This document shows, piece after piece, positions 55,765 to 64,000 of a stretch of DNA of 64,000 nt; within the stretch, counting starts at the first letter, position 1; each line of letters begins with the position of its first letter. Source of the DNA: Brachypterus glaber. Its lineage: Eukaryota > Arthropoda > Insecta > Coleoptera > Kateretidae. Location of the stretch: contig OY294051.1 of the NCBI GenBank assembly GCA_958510825.1, positions 30,445,667 to 30,509,666 of the forward strand, written 5' to 3'. Position numbers and translations under genes: made by a program. The notes under the pieces were generated by a model. It saw nothing but the letters and a program-made list of their open reading frames with translations. It was not told the DNA's origin and did not search any database.

Positions 55765-56034
55765 ATTTTTACCAACGAACTAATAACTCTTCTCTCTAGA
55801 ATACGCATACCGTTAATATAAAGTATCGCCAACATCTCGGTTTATTTGTAAACAAATAGTAGGTATATTCAGGCCTGAACAATAACAGTTACCAGTAACT
55901 GTTATTGTTGTCTCTATTAGAACAAAGCTGTGCGAGTAAGACATACAAATGTATATGTTGGCTACGTTTTTGTCGGTTTTTACAAATGAAATGCCTATTC
56001 TAGAGAGAAGAGTTATTAGTTCGTTGATTTTTAC
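55765..56034. mobile_element. hAT-type MITE with perfect 8-bp TSD, copy 2 (nested)
   Basis: 55773-56026 (254 bp) is flanked by ATTTTTAC on both sides (55765-55772, 56027-56034). The same target, TATGTATTTTTACT, is seen uninterrupted in the related elements near 53045 and 60972, so the empty site is directly visible. About nine substitutions separate it from 28190-28443. Confidence 0.9.
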
Positions 56035-56353
56035 TCAAGAAATTTATATTTTTTACAAACGATCAAAAAAAAAAAATACACATAAAAAAGTTTGGGGCTA
56101 AAATGGGTTAAGCCTCACACATTTTGTCCGTTTAGGCACGCCTCTGGATAGATAAAAAAAATAACATAAACTAATTGCCCTTATTAATACATGTGAAACC
56201 TCGTCGCTCTAGCTCAAAGGGTACCAGAGGTATTAATTAAACCGTAACTTTTAAGCTTCGTTTCCGGACCTATGTTCCTATGCTGGTTTTTCATGTTTTG
56301 TCATGTAGAATCATCCCCTTTATTTAATACCAAAAGACTGCAAACACCGTGTA

Positions 56354-57427
56354 TACAATTTTATGCTGAAGAGTAACCTTTTTTTTATTTTGCAGAATTG
56401 TAATTTCAAGTCCAAAATTATTAATTAATCACAGTTGCATGTGATGTGACAAAAATAAAAAGTTCGATGATATTTGTTACTCATGAGTCGGGGAATTCCG
56501 AAATTCCATGATTTTGGTGAAGGGAAACCTGTAAATTTCAGGGATTTTTTTTCCTATTAAAAATCCATGTATTCACGGTTAATTATAATTACAAGAAAAA
56601 TCGTTAAAAATAGATTGGTTAAGAATATATACTTATACTGGGTGTTTAATGGAAATGTAAATTTCGACATAGTAACATAAATACCGCAGTTTGGTGAGAA
56701 ACATAATCAAGTAGGTACTGAGCGTATGTGCTACGTTGTTGCGGACTTTTGTTTTTACCTACTAGATTTATAAGTAAATTCCCACCATGTTTAAGTAGCA
56801 TTTCCGGTTTATTGTATTGCTCTTAAATCTTTATTTTATAAAATTAGGATTGAGATTTAATATTTTTATTGACAGTTGGGATTTCAATACCGAAAAAATC
56901 TGAAATTTTTTAAAATGAAATAAGTTCACCTACGTATTAAGAAACATTCGGCGTTTTTCCATGTTAGTGAGTAAATTTTGGACGATGAAAACCTTAAATT
57001 CATTTGTAGTTTTAATAACTTATTTTTAATGATGTTTTTTTTTTTTGTAGTTTTATGTTTATTTAATATTTTAAAAAAATGTTTATAGAACCTCTTTTAA
57101 TTTTTACATGTTTATTGTAATTTATAGGTAATAATAAATTATTTATTTAATAATACTTTTTATACTGTATGTTTAAAATTTCGGAATCAGGACCCCGAAA
57201 ACTAAAATCCCTAATTGACAATTTCCAAAACACTATACAATACAATACAATTGCATTTAAAATTTTCAATTTTGACCAATCAAATACAAGGTAAATCGGA
57301 AATATACCTACCTACCGTATAAATAACCCTAATTTAAACCTAAAGATATTAAATTATATCTAATTATTAAAGATTTAAATGATATAAAATGGTAGGCTGG
57401 CACAAACATTTACTTCAACTTCTTGCC
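56354..57427. other. Non-coding stretch
   Basis: GGGATTT/CCGAAAA words at 56876 and CGGAATCAGGACCCCGAAAA near 57182 may be the ends of an old element; the latter resembles 25087-25131. Not clear enough to call. Confidence 0.35.
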
Positions 57428-57672
57428 TACACTGATAAAACAGTTTATTTGTTTCAACAAAATATTTGGTTGGATATGGCCAATTGAATTATTTGGTTGT
57501 GACAAATAAATTTTATTTCCGTCAAATAAACTATTTTTTTTCCCATTAATAAATTCTTTTGAATATAAAATATTTGTTTACATGAACTAAATATTTATTT
57601 GACTCAAATAAAATTTGTTACTCACAACCAAATAATTTAATTGGCGATATCCAAATAAATCCTTTTTATCAT
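57428..57672. mobile_element. CACTGATA MITE with palindromic body
   Basis: The left end CACTGATAAAACAGTTTATT (57430) follows TA. The right end is decayed (ATGATAAAAAGG). Inverted blocks: GGATATGGCCAATTGAATTA with TAATTTAATTGGCGATATCC, and ATTTGGTTGTGA with TCACAACCAAAT. Confidence 0.65.
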
Positions 57673-57808
57673 ATTTTTTCATAAACTTTTTGTTTATGAA
57701 CCAAAAATAAATTCGTTTGGTTCCTTTTTGTATAAGTGCAAAAATACGAGATATAAGAATATAATTTAAAAAGCATATTTTACGTCAAAAAATGACTTTT
57801 CACTATAA

Positions 57809-57882
57809 TATACCAGGGTGTTTTTTTTAACCTGAAACTTTCAAATATCTCGAATACTATGCATTTTAGAAAAAAATATATA
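57809..57882 (+). mobile_element. Truncated copy of the 16764 foldback MITE
   Basis: TACCAGGGTGTTTTTTTTAA, CTTTCAAATATCTCGAATAC and TATGCATTTTAGAAAAAA match the left arm of 16764-17587, then the match stops and a (TA)n run follows. Confidence 0.7.
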
Positions 57883-59040
57883 AAATATAATATATATATA
57901 TATACCGGCATAAAAATAATTATTTAACCTAATTACTACCCTCCTGGTCAAAAAGTTAATATTATTAAAACGTTAAACGTTTACGCTTATTGTTTCTATA
58001 CTACAGTGAATATGTCATGCCAATAAGTTAAACAAATTCTGTTATGAAGTTTCTTAACAAAAATCTTTAATTTTCAAAATTTTAATCATCAAAATTATTT
58101 TGTTCCTTGCTAAACAAGAGTATATTTCATAGCTTGTCGGTTAATGATTTGGAACGTTTTCCTTTATTTATTTGTTAATTTGATTGTTTTTACAGTTGTA
58201 AGTAACCATAATCAATAATAATACAATTTATTTTACCGCTCAGTAATTTAACATAAAGTTGATTAAAAAGTACCGTATATCCGCATTAATTGTTGCTAAA
58301 TTATGATTTTAAGTATTATTATGGTTTTATACATTTCACTTTGTGAAATATATTTTGTTGAAACGGTGATAAAATTTAATTTTTATGTTTTTATTATTAT
58401 GCTGGATTAATTATATTTTATTAGAAACATTTAACATGAGGGAAGAGCTTAACATTTTAAAAACATGATGTTTTTAAAAGACTACTATTCAATTTAGAGC
58501 GATAAATATGCTAGCAACATTATTTTCAGCGATAAATATGCAGTTTTTACCCTTCTTTATTTTTGGTTTTATTTGCGATATCAGGTCCAACCCTGGATAG
58601 TCAACTATAGTTGTTAAGCTAAGAATACTTTCCCATTTTCACACTTTTGTGCAGTTAAAGTTCAAAATATAATAGGATAGAGTTCAAAATAGAACTTGTA
58701 ACAAAAATTTTATAATGTTATTTTAAATATTTTAATGTAATTTTAATTTCATTTTTCAATTATTATACTGCTATCATAGCAGTGCTATGCTATTTACTTG
58801 CAACAAAAAGGATGTTGCAACCAACGACCTGCGAAATTAAATAGTACTTTAAATTCCTAATGAAAACCACTTTCAGTTATAATCAAGAATCTCGATTCAA
58901 GATGATTTTATAGTGTAGGCGCTGAAGAGTAAAACTAAAAATTCGAGTAAGGTTTCAAAAAGTAATGTTTTTCTATAAAAAAGTTTTACCTTAAAGTTTC
59001 ATCTGTAAATTTCAACAAAAAGGATAACCTAACATTTTAA
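57883..59040. other. AT-rich non-coding stretch
   Basis: Nothing recognised after the (TA)n at about 57888-57904. Confidence 0.35.
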
Positions 59041-59044
59041 ACTG

Positions 59045-59160
59045 TATTTTTTGTTTTGTTTTGCGGGTCCCCTTTGGGTGTTTTTCGGAGCCCCTTTGAC
59101 TGTTTTGCGCCCCTTTGACCGTTTCACCCAAAGTTTCGCCGTTTACCTAGTCCGCCACTG
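59045..59160 (-). mobile_element. Solitary transposon end CAGTGGCGGACTAG
   Basis: On the minus strand it starts CAGTGGCGGACTAGGTAAAC and continues with three CAAAGGGG words. The first 14 bases equal the end at 38838. No partner end or TSD was found. Confidence 0.5.
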
Positions 59161-59584
59161 TCTCATAATGACATAATATTATGTTTTAACTTATGTTTAT
59201 GTTTTACCAAAACGAATATTATATGTATAGCTGCTATATAGTTTCATAGATTTAGTTGCAAATGTCAGATTTTCATAATTACATTAGACTGTTTAATTTA
59301 AACTCTAAACTAGAGAGCCTTAATTTGACGATTCCTGTCAAGGAAAACAGAAAACTTCACATTAAGGTACTACAGTGTACAACTAGCCCCAAGAAAGCAA
59401 ATTACTTTGACACTATATTCACACAAGGTCCTTGTCTAGCACACACTTGTTCGTATAGTGTTAAAAGACTTTACTAAGAGTGTCCGAAACACTGTTACAA
59501 CTTTAAAGAAACTTTCTCTAAACCCATTTATTAGACAATTCAAGTCAATATTTATTTATTTATGTATTGTTATATTACAAAAGC
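59161..59584 (+). other. Non-coding stretch, possibly the end of a LINE
   Basis: 59256-59477 and 59458-59649 are open in two frames and lead into the hairpin tail at 59585. The translations (for example SVKRLYKECPKHCYN across frames) are only loosely reminiscent of a retrotransposon C-terminus. I do not claim a gene. Confidence 0.25.
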
Positions 59585-59632
59585 ATGGAGAGTCCCAAAT
59601 AAGCTTCAAAGCTTGCGCTAAAGGCACTCCAT
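59585..59632 (+). repeat. GAGAGTCCC hairpin tail, copy 2
   Basis: ATGGAGAGTCCCAAATAAGC and GCGCTAAAGGCACTCCAT correspond to 37544-37590, with two mismatches in the stem. CATTTTGACAA follows. Confidence 0.55.
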
Positions 59633-60487
59633 TCATTTTGACAACCTAAATAATTGACATTATCTACTTAAATTTAAAATTCTGCAAAACTGGGCTATTC
59701 TTGTCTCATTTCTGATGAATCTGGGGAATTTTCATAATATCAGAGCAAACTATCAACTAAAAATTTATTCTCTGATTCATGTAAAAATATGTAAATATCT
59801 ATAAAAATTATCCCTAAAAAAGACGTCAAGGCGTTCCTGCTACTGTCCCGCCTGACAATCCAGCCCAATGAAAGGAATCAAAGTAACCAACTCAGCCTAA
59901 GCCAACAAAAAATGTTCGGATTTCTGACTAAACTGTAGTATAATAACGAATAAAATATAAACAGAGAAAATTAGTAGGCAAAATGGACGAAAATGGGTCT
60001 GGTTGCTAGACCTAACCCTTAACAAGGTTTAGTTAACCTATACCCACCCACCAAGTAATACTACTACTACTGTATGTAAAGTATCAGTTCAGCGCCTGAA
60101 CCGTAGAACATTTTAACGCAAAATTAATAAGTTAGCATGTTCACTGAACAGGCCGGTACTAATGTTAACGTAACGCCAACCATAAAAAAATATATAAATA
60201 TTTATTAAGGTACAAATCACTTCGTGTTGCAAGTATAGTAATTAAACAATTATGATCCTACGATGCTCTGCAAAATTACGATTTTTACAACATTAAATTC
60301 ATAGTTATGAGTTGCATCGACACAGAGTGTGGCGAAGAAAATGAAGGTAATGTACTTCCGTATTATAATTATAATACGAAGATTATAATCTTCGCAGCTT
60401 CACAGTAAAGGAATATTATACAGATAAAATACAAAAAAAATCCAAAATGTACCAAAGTGCGTTGAATATAATTCTAAACAACTTTAA
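59633..60487. other. Non-coding stretch
   Basis: ATTATAATTATAATACG at 60361 and related words form a small AT hairpin. No gene. Confidence 0.35.
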
Positions 60488-60605
60488 AAAATGTCCGTCT
60501 GTCTGTCTTTCCGGCCGTCCGTACGTCACATTTTCTTGCGCGCACGATAACTCAAGAAAGTGTAATCCGATCGACTTCAAATTTTCAGGAAAAATCAATC
60601 TTGTT
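60488..60605 (+). repeat. GTCCGTCTGTCTGTC dispersed repeat, clearest copy
   Basis: TGTCCGTCTGTCTGTC, then ACATTTTCTTGCGCGCACGA, TAACTCAAGAAAGTGTAATC, CGACTTCAAATTTTCAGG and AAAAATCAATCTTG. Shortened or inverted relatives lie at 38428, 43350, 34967 and 41560. Class unknown. Confidence 0.7.
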
Positions 60606-60619
60606 TTGGTTAAAACCTG

Positions 60620-61330
60620 TATACAGGGTGATCAGTAACTGACATGCCAAAATGTAGGAGCAAATTTTACATCCAAATATATGAAACAAAGTTCCTGTAA
60701 AGGTTGGTCCGGAAACGAGCCATAAGGGAGCTAAGGTCCTTCGAAGATGGACATATTGAATGGGAAACAAAAAAAAATACCAATAAAATTTTAATGCTGC
60801 AGGGCGATTCTTTATTGAAAAGTAAGCAAAAAAGTATTCTTCATCGAAACACCTAAATTTAATATTAAACGAGTAATAAGCCTTTTTGATGGCACAAAAT
60901 TTTACTTTCTCTTAATTGCATTTTTTTGGGAAACGGTTGCTCCTACAGTGTTACAGTATATGACATTTTTTATGTATTTTTACTCAAGGAATCTTTACTT
61001 TTTACAAAAAAAAACAAAAAAAATATACATAAAAAAGTTTGGAGCAAAAATGTGTTATTTTTCCTTCTAGACACGCCTCTGAATAGATTCAAAAAAAGTA
61101 AATGAACATAAACTAATTGCCCTTATTAAAACTACGCAAAACCTTGTCGCTTTAGCCTAAAAGGTACCATCGCTATTAACTGAAAACCTTATTTTCAGTA
61201 AAATTTTAAAGGGTCGTATGTCCCTTAGGGCTCATTTCCGCACCAACCTATATAGGAACTTTTTTTCATAATTTTGTATGTAGAATCATCTTTTAAATGT
61301 TTCCATGACAGTTATTGATCACCCTTTATA
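60620..61330. mobile_element. Element with TACAGGGTGATCAGTAACTG ends
   Basis: The ends TACAGGGTGATCAGTAACTG (60622) and TAAAGGGTGATCAATAACTG (minus strand, from 61328) continue inward for more than 100 bp (AAAGTTCCT, GGTTGGTNCGGAAA, GAGCCNTAAGGGA). TA lies outside. The interior is shared with 52720-53403 and 55376-56351, but the outer ends differ, so two families share a core. Confidence 0.7.
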
Positions 61331-61403
61331 CAAATGTTTAATATAGTATAATTTTTTACTATTTTGGGAATTTGAAAACTTTTTAATAATTATAATTTGA
61401 TAT

Positions 61404-61937
61404 TACAGTGAACTCGCGCTAGTGTGAACACAAAAAAACCGGACGTGTTCATCTTATCTAGATGTTCACACCATCTAAGGTATATTTATAAATGCAGAAT
61501 ACTAACAGAAATGCCCTCTAAACTTAAAATTTACTCAAAAAATAATTGTAGGTACTTACAAACATATTTATTAAGTTAAATTTTCCAGTTTATTGATTAA
61601 AATAAGATGTAATTTTTGTCTGAATCTAGCTGACCAGTGGATGGCTACCGCTCTGTCTTAAATGTTTCTTAAGCTTTCTATGTCATTAACGCCAACATTG
61701 TTTTTCTCTGCCCATTGTGAAACCACTTTTAGTGCTGCCAGAACCTCTGAAACAGGAACTTTTTAAGGTACCTCAACTTCTGTCTCAGATTCATCATCTT
61801 CCACGTCTAAGTGAATCAACGATTCGTCATTGAGGCTTTCCAATGTTGCTGCTGAATATATAATGTATTCATTTTGGCTGTTCATACAATTGGAAGGTTC
61901 ACATAAGCGTGTGTTCACACTAGCGCGAGTCTACTGT
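61404..61937. mobile_element. Decayed pogo/Tigger-type DNA transposon, TA-flanked
   Basis: The inverted ends CAGTGAACTCGCGCTAGTGT (61406) and CAGTAGACTCGCGCTAGTGT (minus strand, from 61935) lie between TA dinucleotides. CAGT-starting ends of about 25 bp with a TA site fit the pogo/Tigger group. A second block, GTGTTCATCTTATCTAGATG, follows the left end. At 530 bp it has lost most of the coding region but keeps a C-terminal remnant on the minus strand (61605-61905). Confidence 0.75.
61605..61905 (-). pseudogene. Remnant of a pogo/Tigger-like transposase C-terminus
   Basis: From 61885 the minus strand reads MNSQNEYIIYSAATLESLND, then an acidic stretch (HLDVEDDESETEVEVP), a stop (61763-61765), then VSEVLAALKVVSQWAEKNN and VNDIESLRNI, a further stop (61658-61660) and RAVAIHWSARFRQKLH. 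An acidic linker followed by an EVLAAL helix resembles the tail after the DDE domain in Tigger/jerky-like proteins. The DDE catalytic core is absent, so it cannot be active. The assignment rests on position inside pogo-type ends and general resemblance. Confidence 0.6.
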
Positions 61938-62517
61938 ATTAGCAGATGATGCCCATTATACCAATCAATAAAAAAAATCAGGAAACTGTTCAATATTATT
62001 ATAATTATAATTTCTTATTGTTCATATGCATAATATTCAATATTATAAATTGTGAAAAAATATTTTCCTATAGGAAGGAAAATTTTCAAGATATTTATAT
62101 TTTTCCATGAATGTTACCGGTAAAATTTCTTATTGTTTAATAATACTATGAAGATTATTACATGAAATTGAATAAAAAATAATAAAAATATATAATAATT
62201 TAAAACATCTGTTTTCCGGTATAATGATTTATGTTGCCATTACTGTAGAAATAAAATCATTATTTTGTAATCATCAGTAATTTTATACATTTTGCTCTGC
62301 TATATTTATAGATGTAAGCTATAATGCCTTTGCAAGCTTGCTTTCATGACAAATCGAAAATTTATCATTATTATTTATTGCATTTTAATAAAACTAAATT
62401 ACCCAACATTTTTAGGGGGATAGGAAGTTGTCAAAAATCTTGTGATGTCTTGCAAAGGGGGTCTTGAAAATGTTCGTACGTTTTTTTATGCCTAAAATCC
62501 ATTTTTAAAATTAGGTT
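61938..62517. other. AT-rich non-coding stretch
   Basis: Contains the donor-like 27-bp segment 62221-62247, which recurs inside the next element at 62601-62627. No gene. Confidence 0.4.
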
Positions 62518-62969
62518 TTAAGGGGTCTTTCTACCTTCAAATTTTAAAAATATTCTTCTTTTATAAAGAAAATATTAGAATTTATAAAGAAAATATTATT
62601 ATAATGATTTATGTTGCCATTACTGTATTTTTAAAGTGCCATTTTTTGGCCATAAAATTTTTTTGAAAAAAAATAAACATCAAAAACTATAGCGACCACC
62701 TTCGCCATGGTTCCGGCCGTTTGGATCGACTGAAAAAAAAATAAAAACGGGATATTATTCAGTATTAAACTCGCTGTAGACCGAACTAACAGAACTTTTT
62801 TTTTAATGTTTAAAAAAAATAAGGCCAAAAAATGGCACTTTAAAAATCTATTTTTTTTTTTTAGTATTTTTTGAATATAAATAAACATACTTAAAAAATT
62901 TCATAATTATATCTTTCTGTTTTTATATAAAAAAAATGTTTAAAATTTTATGGTAGAAAGACCCCTTAA
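62518..62969. mobile_element. TTAA-bounded foldback element, copy 3 (with internal filler)
   Basis: Bounded by TTAAGGGGTCTTTCTACC (62518) and GGTAGAAAGACCCCTTAA (62969), a perfect terminal match. The body follows copy 1 (AAAGTGCCATTTTTTGGCC, GCGACCACCTTCGCCATGG, GGCCGTTTGGATCGACTG). About 60 bp of the left arm are replaced by TATAAAGAAAATATTA twice plus a 27-bp segment identical to 62221-62247. Confidence 0.75.
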
Positions 62970-63206
62970 TTTTTTTTAAGTTACTTTAAGGTACTTTTTA
63001 AAATACACCTAAATATTATCAATGATAATGATAATTTATCATATACTCAAGGTATCTATAAATGTTGAAGTAAAATTTTACGTAAGATTAGGAGGGGGGT
63101 CGTTCAGTCAACTGCAGTCGCTCGCGGAAAAGTGAAACTGTCCGCACTTGTTAGGAAAATAACTAAAATGGAAGCCTATCCAATATTATCAATAATAATA
63201 AAATTA
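62970..63206. other. Non-coding stretch
   Basis: Nothing recognised. GTCAACTGCAGTCGCTCGCG near 63107 is locally GC-rich. Confidence 0.35.
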
Positions 63207-63286
63207 CACTGGCCTACAAAAAGTAAAAAATTATGACTGTAAAAAATCTCTGGTTAAGGCTAAATCATGTTTTTTGTGGGCCTGTG
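63207..63286. mobile_element. Short MITE-like inverted pair CACTGGCCTACAAAAA
   Basis: CACTGGCCTACAAAAAGT at 63207 after TTA, and CACAGGCCCACAAAAAACAT on the minus strand, ending at 63286 before TTA. Only 80 bp long. Confidence 0.55.
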
Positions 63287-63539
63287 TTATTTATTTTCAA
63301 TAAAACCCTTTAACAATCTTTTCATTACAATGTCACGTTTAGAATAAACAGTAAAAGATACTTTACAGAAACAATAAAACTGCTAAATCACAGTTTCAAT
63401 TATCACTAGCATCAAGTGTTTCTTAAGCGCTGTTAAATGTATACTTTTGTGTTTATTCCTATGAAATTGTACCATTTCTTGTACTACCAGTAAATCTCCA
63501 AAGAAAGAAGAAAAGCCCCTCCCCATCCCATTTAGATAA

Positions 63540-63985
63540 GACTTAGACAATAACTGGGAAAACCATCTCAAATATTTAGGCATTACCCTATTCAAAAACC
63601 TTACGTGGAATTAACACGTCAAAAACCAACAGCTAACGATCGTCTTTCCAAACTAAACCCTCTACTAGGTATGAACGCTTTTTAGAGGCATTGAAAACTC
63701 ATTTATTCATATAAAACTTCTCTAGGATTAAACCAGTCTTAATGGAGCCCCGGCTATGAATAAAGTTACCATCGTCCAAAGTTTTTGACGTAAAAGTTTT
63801 GCTAATTACAAGCTGAATTTTGGACTAGAAACTTCAGTCCTTCCAGAACAAAGTACTCAAAATGTGCCTTAACGCCTACGCGGTGCGCTTCCTGGTTTAT
63901 GAAGAACACACAATTCCACAAAAACTAGAACACATCTGCGATTAAAAAACGAATTTTAACTAATTGCATAATCCTTGTACTGAGG
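63540..63985 (+). pseudogene. 3' part of a Jockey-like LINE ORF2, frameshifted
   Basis: NNWENHLKYLGITLFKNLTW (from 63549) fits the KYLGVxLDxxLTW block after the RT fingers. A frame shift then gives RLSKLNPLLG. IKPVL and GAP words follow near 63735-63755. From 63832, LQSFQNKVLKMCLNAYAVRF is open to a stop at 63943-63945, fitting the LQNKxLRxxxNAP block at the end of Jockey-type RTs. Several stops and frame changes show it is dead. The 5' part is not in the window. Confidence 0.7.
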
Positions 63986-64000
63986 AATATAACAGTAGCC

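Larger units (their letters stand above)
55376..56353. mobile_element. CACGGTGTTTGCAGTC element, copy 2, split by two insertions
   Basis: The right end CACGGTGTTTGCAGTC (minus strand, from 56351) is followed by TA. The left end is decayed. The body follows 52720-53403 in order but is interrupted by a palindrome (55396-55513) and a hAT-type MITE (55773-56026). Once these are set aside, the flanks join as in the uninterrupted copies. Confidence 0.75.

Noticed and set aside
59256..59649. Possible LINE C-terminus before the hairpin tail
   Set aside because: Two overlapping frames give only vague resemblance, with no conserved RT or endonuclease motif.

Overview
The window reads as gene-poor, AT-rich nuclear DNA of an invertebrate animal, most likely an insect (beetle-like or hemipteran-like repeat content; the exact group cannot be fixed from the sequence). 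I found no convincing complete host gene, tRNA, rRNA or CRISPR. The longest open frames are about 60-110 codons, and nearly all are chance readings through repeats. One stretch near 15.5-15.7 kb looks exon-like but I could not identify it. A run of exactly 200 N at 34103-34302 marks this as assembled scaffold.

The main content is mobile DNA, mostly short non-autonomous DNA transposons (MITEs) and foldback elements, many with readable ends and target-site duplications (TSDs). (1) hAT-like: 515-950 and the twins 28190-28443 / 55773-56026, with 8-bp TSDs. (2) PIF/Harbinger-like: 13670-14426 (TTA TSD) and 53574-53811 (TAA TSD), plus fragments at 2191-2425, 14714-14790 and 45761-45819. (3) TA-flanked elements whose ends begin CAC, CAT or TAC/CAGGG: 5410-5833, 7431-7669, 16764-17587, 21678-21920, 22318-23115, 25377-26057, 30297-30562, 36486-37110, 52720-53403, 57430-57672, 60622-61328 and 63207-63286. 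(4) TTAA-bounded palindromes: 4638-4761, 12938-13602, 20831-20983, 32578-32918, 48771-49239 and 62522-62965. (5) A decayed pogo/Tigger-type element, 61406-61935, that still carries part of a transposase-like tail.

Retroelement traces are small and broken: a reverse-transcriptase motif at 41785-41906, tandem pieces with a DFKKAFD-type motif at 45152-46075, a Jockey-like 3' end at 63540-63945, two copies of a hairpin-bearing tail (37544-37590, 59585-59632), and three CTGATGA/hairpin/GAAAC modules resembling Penelope-like 3' ends or hammerhead cores (21319-21353, 43195-43229, 54799-54832).

Tandem and segmental duplications fill much of the rest: 8600-9010, 18010-18557, 19793-20789, 45591-45870, 46951-47160 and 51013-52243. 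The most interesting cross-cutting signals are nested insertions with intact TSDs (55376-56351), and the enrichment of TCAAGGTCA nuclear-receptor-type half-sites, several in the same 11-bp tandem (DR5) arrangement, inside otherwise different repeats. No genes act together here; the layout is best read as layered transposon insertions in intergenic or intronic DNA.
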